Shown piece after piece: positions 1-8,541 of a stretch of DNA of 64,000 nucleotides (position 1 is its first letter; every line of letters starts with the position of its first letter). Position numbers and translations under genes: made by a program. The stretch is from Nitrospirota bacterium (GTDB lineage: Bacteria; Nitrospirota; Thermodesulfovibrionia; Thermodesulfovibrionales; Magnetobacteriaceae): NCBI GenBank assembly GCA_015233015.1, contig JADFYO010000006.1, positions 1 through 64,000 of the forward strand, written 5' to 3'. Under the pieces are notes generated by a model. The model had not been told where the DNA came from. It did no database searches and saw nothing but the letters and a program-made list of their open reading frames with translations.

Positions 1-130
1 ATACTGCAGAAAAAATGAAGATTATTATCTCTTACGCTTTTAGATTAATTTTGCAAAAACAACCTGCTCAACCATTTTATTTTGCACTTATGCCAACTGC
101 TTTTGATACTTAACTGCCGTTTTTAGGTTA

Positions 131-217
131 AAGGAGCATCCTTCGACAGGCTCAGGATGATTCGTTTGTTTAACGATGATTCAAATGTTCTTACTTCTAT
201 GGACGCATTTTGGTATC
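131..217. repeat. partial copy of MITE-like dispersed element (copy A)
   Basis: This is half of a dispersed element found in four other places in the window. It carries the core CCTTCGACAGGCTCAGGATGA and the outer end with TTACTTCTATGGACGCA. The other half is missing, so only one arm of the large inverted repeat is present. The stop codon of the HD-GYP gene lies in the terminal bases of the element. The short CATCCT/AGGATG inverted repeat inside the core could form a weak hairpin after that gene. Bases 1-130 show no gene or motif. Confidence 0.75.
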
Positions 218-1757
218 AGCTATTCTTCAGCTCTTCGTATATCTCTAAAAATAGCTTGGCCGTATGTTTAAACGCGTCGAGGACTTGCGGGTCGAAGTGG
301 TTTGGCATTACGCGGCCGTCTCCCTTTGTAAGTATGTTATATGTGGTTTCTGCGTCGAAGGCGGGTTTATACACGCGGGGGTTTATCAGGGCGTCATATA
401 TATCGGCAAGGGAGACAATTCTCCCCTCCAGCGGGATTTCCTCCCCTTTCAGGCCGTTTGGATAGCCGTTTCCATCCCATTTCTCGTGGTGCGTCCGGGC
501 TATGCTTGCCGCCATTGACAGCCTGTAGTGGCTTCCTATTATCTTGGCTCCGTATGTGGAGTGTTGCTTCATCTCCTGCCACTCTGCCGTCGTCAACTGC
601 CCGGGTTTTTTCAGGATTTCCGCCGGTATGTGTATCTTCCCTACGTCGTGAAGCGTTGCCTGCAGCTCGATAGTCTGGACAAATCTCTGATCCATTCCGA
701 GATACTCCGCTATAGTGGCCGAGTACCTCCCGACACGCAGGATGTGGTTTCCCGTGTCCTCGTCGTTACTCTCCGCCGCCCGCGCAAGACTGTAAACCAT
801 GTACTCAAAGGCGTCCTCTGTCTCGTGTACCTGCGAGGAGAGGTTTTTCAGAAACAGGCTCTGCACTACGAAATTATTCAACACCGAGGCGTCGTATGAT
901 GACACTGTGTAGCCATAGTTCATTGCGAATATGCACAACGTACCGCTTACATAGGAGACGACATTGTCTATCTGCGGCAGGGTCTTGCCGATTTCATTTA
1001 AAAACGCGGCAATCTCCGGGCTGTTCATGTCATCGGCGTTTAGTACCGAGGTGGAAGAACTGCCACGTTGCGGCATAGTCAGGAGGTTTTCATATCCGCC
1101 CGGCAGTACCTGTGTATCGATAAGCCGACCTGTATCCATCTCGTTATATTTATACATAGTCCATCGCCAGTTGCTGTCCTTGTCATCGATAATCCCTACG
1201 ATGAAGACCTCCGGGCGCGCATCGTCTTTTGTCTTTGTTCTCAATGTCCGCTTCATTATTTCGTCTATCGAAGTCTGAAAATCGAAATTCACGGGGTCAA
1301 ACCTGTGCATCAGCGCCTCGCCATATGTCGTCAGCGTAACCATGTCATTGTAGGCAAAGCTCAGTCTGTCATTTAGTTCCTTCATCTGAATGAGCATTCT
1401 GACGCGCGCCAGCACCTCCGCAAAATTAAACGGCTTACTTAGAAACTCCTCTGCCCCGGCCTCTATCCCCTTTATGCGCTCCTTCTTGTCCGTAAGCGCC
1501 GTCATTATTATTACGGGTATGTGCCTTAGTTTTTCGTCCTTTTTGATATATCTGCAGACCTCGAAACCATCCATATCCGGCATCATCACGTCCAACAGGA
1601 CGATATCCACGCAGACGGCGCATATCATCGCAATCGCCTCTTTGCCGCTTCCCGCCATGAGCATCTCATACCCCTGCGGCCTTAGGAAGGCATCGAGAAG
1701 CTGGAGGTTGACAGGTTCGTCGTCAACACAGAGGACTTTCTTGCGCTTGTCTTTCAT
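216..1757 (-). CDS. HD-GYP domain response regulator (c-di-GMP phosphodiesterase-like)
   Basis: Two-domain response regulator of 513 residues. The N-terminal receiver (about residues 7-125) has the acidic pair D12/D13 and the phospho-acceptor D56 in LLDVMMP. A middle region (about 140-310) matches no domain I recognise. The C-terminal HD-GYP domain has H370-D371 in LHDVGK and the signature HHEKWDGNGYP at 423-433. HD-GYP proteins of this type hydrolyse cyclic di-GMP, and the metal-binding and GYP residues all look intact. It is the last gene of a three-gene operon and its start overlaps the preceding receiver gene by 4 bp. Phosphorylation by the kinase at 2122-3924 is inferred from this coupling. 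Confidence 0.92.
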   Translation of the reverse strand: MKDKRKKVLCVDDEPVNLQLLDAFLRPQGYEMLMAGSGKEAIAMICAVCVDIVLLDVMMPDMDGFEVCRYIKKDEKLRHIPVIIMTALTDKKERIKGIEAGAEEFLSKPFNFAEVLARVRMLIQMKELNDRLSFAYNDMVTLTTYGEALMHRFDPVNFDFQTSIDEIMKRTLRTKTKDDARPEVFIVGIIDDKDSNWRWTMYKYNEMDTGRLIDTQVLPGGYENLLTMPQRGSSSTSVLNADDMNSPEIAAFLNEIGKTLPQIDNVVSYVSGTLCIFAMNYGYTVSSYDASVLNNFVVQSLFLKNLSSQVHETEDAFEYMVYSLARAAESNDEDTGNHILRVGRYSATIAEYLGMDQRFVQTIELQATLHDVGKIHIPAEILKKPGQLTTAEWQEMKQHSTYGAKIIGSHYRLSMAASIARTHHEKWDGNGYPNGLKGEEIPLEGRIVSLADIYDALINPRVYKPAFDAETTYNILTKGDGRVMPNHFDPQVLDAFKHTAKLFLEIYEELKNS

Positions 1758-2125
1758 GCCTGATTTATATAATCCTTTACAATCCCCGGCAGCTGCCTCG
1801 TATCTATGGGTTTGGATATGTAGCCGTCAAATCCGGCGTCGAGGATGTTCTCCCTGTCTCCTTTCATCGCATATGCCGTTACGGCAACGGTCTTGATGTC
1901 CTGCGTGGCAGGGTCTTTTTTCAGCATTTTCACGGCTGTAAAACCATCTATCACGGGCAGCTGTACGTCCATTAAAATCAGCGCGGGGAGTGCTTCCCTT
2001 GCCGCACGAATACCTTCCTCGCCGTCTGCCGCCTCGATAATATCATACCCGTAATAACTCAGCACCGCCTTCATCAGCAGCCGGTTGTCGTCGTTTTCCT
2101 CGATTACCAATATCGTATCTTTCAT
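1754..2125 (-). CDS. single-domain CheY/DivK-like response regulator
   Basis: A stand-alone receiver domain of 123 residues, with the acidic residues of EENDDN near 9-14, phospho-acceptor D53 in LMDVQLP, Thr in AVTAYA and Lys in ISKPID. It has no output domain, so it would act by protein contact or as a phosphorelay intermediate. It overlaps both neighbours by 4 bp (ATGA), which indicates translational coupling with the upstream kinase and the downstream HD-GYP regulator. A kinase-receiver-HD-GYP relay is the natural reading, but the sequence does not show which receiver is the preferred target. Confidence 0.92.
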   Translation of the reverse strand: MKDTILVIEENDDNRLLMKAVLSYYGYDIIEAADGEEGIRAAREALPALILMDVQLPVIDGFTAVKMLKKDPATQDIKTVAVTAYAMKGDRENILDAGFDGYISKPIDTRQLPGIVKDYINQA

Positions 2126-3924
2126 GTCTTTACCACAGGTATTGTAAAATAAAACCTGCTTCCTTTGCCAAAAATACTTGTTACGCCGATGGTGCCTCCG
2201 TGAAGCTCTATCAGTTTCTTCGACAGCGCAAGGCCGAGGCCGGCCCCCTCGTATTTCTTTGTATATGACGAATCCAGCTGTGTGAATTCTGTAAACAACC
2301 TCCCGATGTCCTCCTCCCTAATCCCGATACCAGTGTCTTCTACGGCAGTCTCTATGAAAGTTGCCGCTTTGTGTTCGATTACACGCGCCGTTATCTTTAC
2401 TGTACCATATTCTGGCGTGAATTTTATCGCATTGCTTATCAAATTATAGAGCACCTGATTTAACCGGCGCTCGTCGCCATCCACATTTATATCCGCCTCT
2501 GCCTGTATTTCCGATGACAACTGTATGTGTTTTTCCGCTGCCCTTTCTCTGAACATCGCCTCGGAGGCGATTACAAGCTGCCCAATCCTGAAGATGGATC
2601 TCTCAAGCTCCATCTTGCCGGCCTCTATTCTCGATAAATCCAGCACCTCGTTTATCAGGGCAAGCAGGTGGTTACCGCTGTTCAGTATGTTGTTGACATA
2701 CGTCTGCTGTTGGGCATTGAGCTGACCGTATAGTTCATCTGTAAGGACTTGCGAAAACCCTATGACAGAGTTAAGAGGGGTGCGCAGCTCGTGGCTCATA
2801 TTTGCAAGGAAGCCGGATTTCGTCCTGCTTGCCTCCTCGGCAAGGAGCTTGGCGTCTTCCAGTTCCTTTGTCCGTTCTCTGACTTTTTGCTCGAGGTTGT
2901 CAGCGTATTCCTTTAGTTTGTCTTCCATGTGTTTGCGCCGCGTTATGTCATATGAAAATATCCTTATCGTCTTTCGGTCATTCAATATATGAACGTATTG
3001 AATGAATATCTTATCTTTTATGGCAATTTCACATAATGTAGAGTCTTTATCTTCCAAGAGGAGGGTCTCGATTATTTCGTTCAGCCCGGGAGGGATGAGC
3101 TGGGATTTCTCTAAATTATCTGCGTTAATCAGGTCCTGTGCCGCCGGATTAATGTACGTTATCACGGGCTGCCCTTCGTGCATCTGCAGCCCCGTTATTG
3201 GCGATGGGTTTTTCTCCGGGAACGAGGCCAGGATTTCCATTTCGTTAAACGAGCTGTCAAGGGCGTCTGTCATTACGTTAAAATATCTGGCAAGTTCGCC
3301 TATTTCGTCCCTGCTCCCGATGGTTATCCTTGTGTGAAAGTCCCCGCCTGCAACATTTCTTACCGCTTCGATTATCCTCAGAAGAGGACGTGTGACAATG
3401 GCCCTTGCCACTGTTATGCACAATACGACCATGAAGGAAAAAAATACCGCCATATAGAGTTTCAGACGGTACAAGGCGGCAAGTTTTTGTTTGTAATCCT
3501 CCTGCATACATGCAGTAAACGATGCAAGCGTACTCTCGAATTCCCTGACTGTCTTTTCGTCCGGCGCCGACGATATAACGGCCGCCCATTTATCCAGCAA
3601 CTCCCCCGACATCTGCCGCGCCTTTGGGTCTTTCAGCGGACACAGCGGTGTGCCGTCGTTTATTAACTTCATCATATTACCCGCGTCCGGTTTGGCTGTG
3701 TTCTTTTTTGCATCGCCCGTGTCGATTGAACGGGTGCCGTTTTCACGCAGCCGCCATCTAAGTTCGCCCGCCTTCTGAAGCCACAAAGATATATTGTTTA
3801 TTTCGATAGTGCTTCTCAGGTCGTACAGGAAACTTGCGCCAAGCACTATCAGACAAAACAGGCCAAATACCATCAGCTTCGTATTGAGCGATACAAACTT
3901 CACATTGGTGAATATGCTTTTCAC
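2122..3924 (-). CDS. membrane sensor histidine kinase with HAMP and PAS-like domains
   Basis: A 600-residue kinase. It has TM1 at about 16-34, an extracytoplasmic helical region of about 120 residues resembling PilJ-type sensor domains, TM2 at about 155-173 and HAMP at about 175-227. A PAS-like region (235-330) is followed by a coiled coil. The HisKA domain has H378 in NMSHELRTPL, and the HATPase domain has the N-box NLISNAIKFT and the G boxes VEDTGIGI and GAGLGLAL. All catalytic motifs are present. It is the first gene of a kinase/receiver/HD-GYP operon, and its signal is unknown. It lies 20 bp after lolD on the same strand, so read-through from the lysS-lol operon is possible. Confidence 0.93.
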   Translation of the reverse strand: MKSIFTNVKFVSLNTKLMVFGLFCLIVLGASFLYDLRSTIEINNISLWLQKAGELRWRLRENGTRSIDTGDAKKNTAKPDAGNMMKLINDGTPLCPLKDPKARQMSGELLDKWAAVISSAPDEKTVREFESTLASFTACMQEDYKQKLAALYRLKLYMAVFFSFMVVLCITVARAIVTRPLLRIIEAVRNVAGGDFHTRITIGSRDEIGELARYFNVMTDALDSSFNEMEILASFPEKNPSPITGLQMHEGQPVITYINPAAQDLINADNLEKSQLIPPGLNEIIETLLLEDKDSTLCEIAIKDKIFIQYVHILNDRKTIRIFSYDITRRKHMEDKLKEYADNLEQKVRERTKELEDAKLLAEEASRTKSGFLANMSHELRTPLNSVIGFSQVLTDELYGQLNAQQQTYVNNILNSGNHLLALINEVLDLSRIEAGKMELERSIFRIGQLVIASEAMFRERAAEKHIQLSSEIQAEADINVDGDERRLNQVLYNLISNAIKFTPEYGTVKITARVIEHKAATFIETAVEDTGIGIREEDIGRLFTEFTQLDSSYTKKYEGAGLGLALSKKLIELHGGTIGVTSIFGKGSRFYFTIPVVKT

Positions 3925-3944
3925 GTTAAACTGTCCCTTGGAGG

Positions 3945-4610
3945 TTAAGCCTTCAGAGTCCCATCGACCATTACATAAATGACATCGGTTTTTTTTGCGA
4001 AGGCCTCGTTGTGCGTTACTATAATAAACGTCGTACCCTTCCTGCGGTTTATATCGAGAAGCAGCTCAATCAACCTCTCGCCGGTTTTTGTATCCAGATT
4101 GCCCGTCGGCTCATCGGCAAGCACCACTAATGGGTCAAGTATGAGGGCGCGGGCAACGGCTACACGCTGCTGCTCTCCGCCTGACAGCTCACCCGGTCTG
4201 TGCAGGAGCCTGTCCTTCAGGCCAAGTTCACCCAATATAGCCCTGCCGCGCTCCAACAGTTCATCTCTTTTAATTGCCGCAATAAGGCCCGGCATTATCG
4301 TGTTTTCAAGGGCGTTAAACTCCGGCAGCAGGTTGTGAAACTGAAACACAAACCCGATTGTCTTATTTCTGAAGGCCGCAAGGCCCTTGTCATCGAGCTG
4401 GAAGACATTCTCGCCATTATATGACACCTCTCCCGTGGTCGGCCTGTCAAGCGTACCTGTAACGTGAAGGAGCGTGCTCTTGCCTGCGCCGGAAGCACCC
4501 ATTATCGAGATTATCTTCCCTTTTTCGATAGTCATGTTCACACCGTCGAGCACTGTCAGCCGGCCTGCCTCGGTTGGGAACGACTTGCTGAGATTAGTAA
4601 TTTTTATCAT
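3945..4610 (-). CDS. lolD: LolD-type lipoprotein-releasing ABC transporter ATPase
   Basis: An ABC ATPase of 221 residues with Walker A GASGAGKST at 38-46, Q-loop FVFQFHNLLPEF near 87-98, signature LSGGEQQR at 142-149, Walker B VVLADEPTG at 162-170 and the H-loop VTHN. The size and the FQFHNLLPEF motif are typical of LolD/MacB-type ATPases. The LolC-like permease two genes upstream in the same operon makes lipoprotein sorting from the inner to the outer membrane the best call. Its start overlaps the end of the small membrane protein gene by 17 bp. A closely related exporter ATPase such as MacB-type remains the only realistic alternative. Confidence 0.9.
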   Translation of the reverse strand: MIKITNLSKSFPTEAGRLTVLDGVNMTIEKGKIISIMGASGAGKSTLLHVTGTLDRPTTGEVSYNGENVFQLDDKGLAAFRNKTIGFVFQFHNLLPEFNALENTIMPGLIAAIKRDELLERGRAILGELGLKDRLLHRPGELSGGEQQRVAVARALILDPLVVLADEPTGNLDTKTGERLIELLLDINRRKGTTFIIVTHNEAFAKKTDVIYVMVDGTLKA

Positions 4611-4923
4611 CTTTTAGTTTTGTACCACCGGATTTCGTCTCTTGAGCGTCATCGGGAGCCTGTGTCTGAGTGGCGGCCTTATTTATCGTCTTAACCGCGG
4701 CCTTTGTCTTATTGTATGTCCCCATGACGGTGTGCATTCTATGGCCTACATCATCGGCCTTGTCGGCCGCCTTGTTCATAAACGCCTTAGCATCGGAAGC
4801 GGCATACTCTATCTCATCGCCAAACCACCTGAAGCCATCCCCGCCATGACGATACGCTATATACAGAAAACACCCCACAGACAAGAACGTTATCATGATA
4901 ATCCGCCCAATTAATCTAAACAA
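4594..4923 (-). CDS. small single-pass membrane protein between lolC and lolD
   Basis: A 109-residue protein that I do not recognise. It has one N-terminal membrane helix (about residues 6-24, IGRIIMITFLSVGCFLYIAY) followed by a charged tail with a likely helical stretch (AASDAKAFMNKAADKADDV) and a hydrophilic C-terminus. It lies 8 bp after the lolC stop and overlaps the lolD start by 17 bp, so it is embedded in the Lol operon and probably co-translated. A role with the lipoprotein transporter is inferred only from position. The reading frame has no competing gene on either strand. Confidence 0.7.
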   Translation of the reverse strand: MFRLIGRIIMITFLSVGCFLYIAYRHGGDGFRWFGDEIEYAASDAKAFMNKAADKADDVGHRMHTVMGTYNKTKAAVKTINKAATQTQAPDDAQETKSGGTKLKDDKNY

Positions 4924-4931
4924 TCAGCACC

Positions 4932-6155
4932 TTATTCATACCTCAGCGGTTCAATCGGATTGAGCCTCGCCGCCTGATATGCGGGATATATGGTCGATAG
5001 GAAACTTATCGTCAGCGCCGCGGCGGCAACGAGCGTGAAATCCAGAAGTTTCACCTTCACCGGCAGGTGGCTCAGGTAATAAACATCGGCGGGCAGCTTT
5101 ATAATCTCATATGAATCCAGCAGGAAGCACGTAAGAGAGCCGCCGAAAAGCCCGATAGCAGTCCCGGCAAGTCCTATAAACAGACCCTGAATCATAAATA
5201 TCCACATTATGCCGGTGTTTGTGGCGCCCATTGTCTTAAGTATGGCTATCTCGCGCTGTTTCTCCATTACGTTCATAATCAGCGTGGATATTATATTAAA
5301 CGCCGCAACCAGCACAATCAGGATTAAGATGACAAACATGGCGAATTTCTCCAGCTTCAGCGCCGAAAACAGATTTCTGTTCATCTGCATCCAGTCGCGC
5401 GCGTGGTAGGGATAGCCAAGGGCTTTGTTTATATACGTCCGGACGGCCTCGGCCTGGTATATGTCGTCGAGCTTGACCTCCACACCGATTGCGGCGTCGC
5501 CGATGTCAAAAAAATTCTGAGCCGCCTTCATAGATACCATCGCAAGATTGGAGTCATACTCGAACATGCCGACCTCGAAAACCGCCACAACCTTGAATTT
5601 TCTCGCCTTTGGCAGCATACCAAGAGGGCCGACGTCGCCGGTGGGGGATATGATATTTATCTCGTCATTCACTGAGACGTCTAAATTAGCGGCGAGTTCC
5701 TTGCCGATAACAATGCCGTTTTCTATGTCGTTGAGTGCGTTGACAGAACCTTTTTTTACGTACCTGGCGATGTCGGTTGTGGTCTGTTCGAGGGCTGGCA
5801 GCACACCGCGCAGGTAAATCCCCTGCGCACTCTTGTTGCGGGACGCCATCGTCTGCCCAAGCACAAACGGCGATACCGCCGTCACATGCGGCATGGCCTT
5901 TATCTTATCGGCGAGTTCCCTGTAATTGCTTATCCTGCCCTCATAATTCAGCACTATGATATGGGTATTGACGCCAAGTATTTTCCTTTGTAAATCCTCG
6001 TGAAAACCGCTCATCACAGACAGCACTATTATAAGGGCCATTACGCCAAGGGCCACTCCGCCTATGGAAATCACGGTATTAAAGGAAATGCCCTTGTTTT
6101 TCTTCCTCGATTTGGAATAACGCAGGGCAATGAAAAAAGGATAGCTTAGTTTCAC
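4932..6155 (-). CDS. lolC: LolC/LolE family lipoprotein-releasing ABC permease
   Basis: A permease of 407 residues with the standard LolC/E layout. An N-terminal cytoplasmic stretch (FIALRYSKSRKKN) and TM1 (about 24-46) are followed by a periplasmic MacB-like domain of about 220 residues and three C-terminal helices (about 275-400). The motif MNVMEKQREIAILKTMGA lies in the coupling region and the end is YPAYQAARLNPIEPLRYE. A single LolC/E gene plus LolD suggests a LolCD (LolF-type) homodimeric transporter, although a second permease could be encoded elsewhere. It overlaps the lysS stop by 4 bp, an arrangement in which lysS and lol genes share a transcript. Confidence 0.92.
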   Translation of the reverse strand: MKLSYPFFIALRYSKSRKKNKGISFNTVISIGGVALGVMALIIVLSVMSGFHEDLQRKILGVNTHIIVLNYEGRISNYRELADKIKAMPHVTAVSPFVLGQTMASRNKSAQGIYLRGVLPALEQTTTDIARYVKKGSVNALNDIENGIVIGKELAANLDVSVNDEINIISPTGDVGPLGMLPKARKFKVVAVFEVGMFEYDSNLAMVSMKAAQNFFDIGDAAIGVEVKLDDIYQAEAVRTYINKALGYPYHARDWMQMNRNLFSALKLEKFAMFVILILIVLVAAFNIISTLIMNVMEKQREIAILKTMGATNTGIMWIFMIQGLFIGLAGTAIGLFGGSLTCFLLDSYEIIKLPADVYYLSHLPVKVKLLDFTLVAAAALTISFLSTIYPAYQAARLNPIEPLRYE

Positions 6156-7633
6156 TGCTCTGGCTTCAGCTGGGGAAACAGTATGACATCCCTGATTGAG
6201 TGGGCGTCTGTAAGGAGCATTACCAGTCGGTCAATGCCTATTCCCTCGCCTGCCGCCGGCGGCATACCGTACTCAAGCGCCCTAAGGAAGTCCTCGTCCA
6301 TGGAGTGCGCCTCTTCGTCGCCCATACTTTTTGCCTCTGACTGTGCCTGAAACCTGCCCCTTTGGTCAATTGGGTCGTTCAGCTCAGAAAAGGCGTTTGC
6401 CAGTTCCCTGCCCACAATAAACAGCTCAAATCTATCGACGAGCGCGGGGTTGTCCTTTTTCCGCTTTGCCAATGGGGAGATTTCAATAGGGTAGTCGGTA
6501 ATAAACGTGGGCTGGATAAGCTCCGGTTCGACGAGTTCAGAGAATATCTCGTCAAATATCAGCTTCCCTTGGGGTACATCCTTTGGCAAATCGACGCCAT
6601 GCTGCCGTGCCCATTCGACAGATTTTTTTGGGTCGCGGGCTATCGCCTCCGTAAGCCCCTTCTCTTGAAGCGCGCCGAAAAACGTAAGCCTCTTCCAGGG
6701 CGGCGTAAGGTCTATGTCGAGCGCGCCATATTTGAATTTCAACGTGCCAACAGACTTCATGGCAGCCTCGCATATCAGCTCCTCGGTAAAGTCCATCAGG
6801 AATTTGTAGTCCTTATAGGCTATGTAAAACTCTATCATCGTAAACTCGGGATTGTGTTTCGTGGATATGCCCTCGTTTCTGAAATTCTTGTTTATCTCGA
6901 ATATCTTATCGTAGCCACCAACAAGGAGACGTTTTAGATACAGCTCAGGGGCGATGCGCAGATACAGTTCCAGCTCCAGCGCGTTATGAAACGTCTTAAA
7001 CGGCTTTGCCGCAGCCCCGCCGGCAATCGGGTGCATCATAGGGGTCTCCACCTCGATAAACCCGCGCTCCTCGAGAAAGTCCCTGATGGCCTTCAGTATC
7101 CTGCTCCTCATGGCAAAGGTTTTCTTCACGGCAGGGTTTACGATGAGATCGACATAGCGCTGCCTGTACCGTGTCTCGACGTCTGTCAGGCCGTGCCATT
7201 TCTCTGGAAGGGGACGCAGGGACTTCGACACTATCTTGAATTCGTGAACCTCTACGGTCAGCTCCCCTGTACGGGTCTTAAATAACCTGCCTGCCACACC
7301 GATAATATCGCCGATGTCTAGTTTTTTTATTATCTGATACCTGTCCTGAAGAATATCTCTGGCGAAACACAGTTGAATCCTCTCGTCAGAGGCGTCGGAA
7401 ATATGCACGAAGGCCAGCTTCCCGAAATTTCTCATAGCAAGGATTCTTCCGGCAACAGAGCACGCAGGCTTGGCGCTTTCAAGGGCGTCATGGTCAAGTG
7501 CGCTATACTTATCGATAAGTGCCGCGGCGTAGTCTGCCGCTTGAAAACTCTCGTCGTATGGGTCGATGCCAACGGCGCGCAGCTCCCCAAGTTTCTTTTT
7601 TCGTTGTTCTATCAGCTCATTTATCTCTTCCAT
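6152..7633 (-). CDS. lysS: lysyl-tRNA synthetase, class II
   Basis: A 493-residue class II enzyme that charges tRNA-Lys. The N-terminal OB-fold anticodon-binding domain (about 55-160) includes RILAMRNFGKLAFVHI. The catalytic core has motif 1 around RSRILKAIRDFL, motif 2 with FRNEGISTKHNPEF, and motif 3 GEGIGIDRLVMLL near the C-terminus. The length is typical of bacterial LysS. It is the first gene of a minus-strand operon and overlaps lolC by 4 bp. The region upstream (7634-7796) is shared with the divergent DUF177-rpmF operon. Confidence 0.97.
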   Translation of the reverse strand: MEEINELIEQRKKKLGELRAVGIDPYDESFQAADYAAALIDKYSALDHDALESAKPACSVAGRILAMRNFGKLAFVHISDASDERIQLCFARDILQDRYQIIKKLDIGDIIGVAGRLFKTRTGELTVEVHEFKIVSKSLRPLPEKWHGLTDVETRYRQRYVDLIVNPAVKKTFAMRSRILKAIRDFLEERGFIEVETPMMHPIAGGAAAKPFKTFHNALELELYLRIAPELYLKRLLVGGYDKIFEINKNFRNEGISTKHNPEFTMIEFYIAYKDYKFLMDFTEELICEAAMKSVGTLKFKYGALDIDLTPPWKRLTFFGALQEKGLTEAIARDPKKSVEWARQHGVDLPKDVPQGKLIFDEIFSELVEPELIQPTFITDYPIEISPLAKRKKDNPALVDRFELFIVGRELANAFSELNDPIDQRGRFQAQSEAKSMGDEEAHSMDEDFLRALEYGMPPAAGEGIGIDRLVMLLTDAHSIRDVILFPQLKPEQ

Positions 7634-7711
7634 AATCCCCGCATTACACGTAATATCAGCCTATGCACAGTTCCTCAGGCAATATTGATTATATCATATT
7701 TTCGCCGTTCC

Positions 7712-7741
7712 TTGACAAGTTTTAATTATAAAAATTATAAT
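7712..7741 (+). promoter_or_regulatory. near-consensus sigma-70 promoter for DUF177-rpmF-plsX-fabH
   Basis: TTGACA at 7712-7717 and TATAAT at 7736-7741 are separated by 18 bp of A/T-rich DNA. Both hexamers match the sigma-70 consensus exactly. The predicted start is near 7748, about 50 bp before the DUF177 start codon. This is the strongest promoter I can see in the window, as expected for an operon containing a ribosomal protein and membrane lipid genes. Confidence 0.8.
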
Positions 7742-7796
7742 TCATACAGCGTTTAATAAAGCGCGAGGCTATTATGGATTGTGAAATGGCGGGAAT

Positions 7797-8339
7797 ATGC
7801 GAATAAGGGTAAAGGACATACCAGAGGAAGGCTATGACGCGGCGGTAGATGTGCCTCTTACAAAGGGGCGGACGTCGATGGAAGGCCGTCTGAGGGGAAC
7901 TATTAATCTTCGCGTTATGGCAGATGAGGCAGAGGTCGTGGCAGCTGCCGGGGCCATAGTGGAAGCGAAGTCAACGTGCAGCCGCTGCCTCGAGGAGTTC
8001 GACAACGGCTTTAAGATAGATGTAGTGCTGGCCTGTGTCCCCATTAGCGAACTGGAGGCAGAGGTGGAGGGAAAACAGCTGTCTGGCGACGAGCTGGATA
8101 TATATTTTTATGAAGACGGGATTCTGGACATAAACAGAATGATGGAAGAGCAGGTGATTTTAAATATACCGATGCAGACGATGTGCAGCTCTGAATGCAG
8201 GGGGTTATGTCCTGCGTGCGGGGCAAATCTCAACATCGGGCCATGTACCTGCGTAAAGCTGCCGGTGGATGACAGATTTCACGTATTAAAAGACTTTATG
8301 AAAAAAACTGTAAGCAATAATAAATCTAAAGGAGCATAA
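7797..8339 (+). CDS. DUF177/YceD family protein
   Basis: A 180-residue protein of the DUF177 (YceD) family, which is found directly upstream of rpmF in most bacteria and has been linked to 23S rRNA metabolism in some. Two Cys clusters are visible: CSRC near 61-64, and a C-terminal group CSSECRGLCPACG followed by CTC, which looks zinc-binding. The start is the only suitable ATG after the promoter. It sits 6 bp before rpmF, in the conserved order DUF177-rpmF-plsX-fabH. Confidence 0.9.
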   Translation: MRIRVKDIPEEGYDAAVDVPLTKGRTSMEGRLRGTINLRVMADEAEVVAAAGAIVEAKSTCSRCLEEFDNGFKIDVVLACVPISELEAEVEGKQLSGDELDIYFYEDGILDINRMMEEQVILNIPMQTMCSSECRGLCPACGANLNIGPCTCVKLPVDDRFHVLKDFMKKTVSNNKSKGA

Positions 8340-8345
8340 CAGAAA

Positions 8346-8531
8346 ATGGCAAATCCAACATCGAGACACTCGAAATCAAGAAGAGACAAGAGGAAGGCAA
8401 ACTGGAAGGGTGCACTGCCAGCGGTAGTGAAATGTCCTGACTGCGGCGAATTTAAAGCACCCCACCGCGTATGTTTAGGCTGTGGCAAGTACGACGGAAA
8501 AGAGGTACTGGCAGTAATAGAGAAAGAGTAG
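8346..8531 (+). CDS. rpmF: 50S ribosomal protein L32
   Basis: A 61-residue L32 with the basic N-terminus PTSRHSKSRRDKRKA and a zinc ribbon formed by CPDC and CLGC. The Cys4 ribbon means this is the zinc-binding form. It follows DUF177 by 6 bp and precedes plsX by 10 bp, the classical gene order that couples ribosome and membrane lipid synthesis. Confidence 0.97.
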   Translation: MANPTSRHSKSRRDKRKANWKGALPAVVKCPDCGEFKAPHRVCLGCGKYDGKEVLAVIEKE

Positions 8532-8541
8532 GTAACAACAG

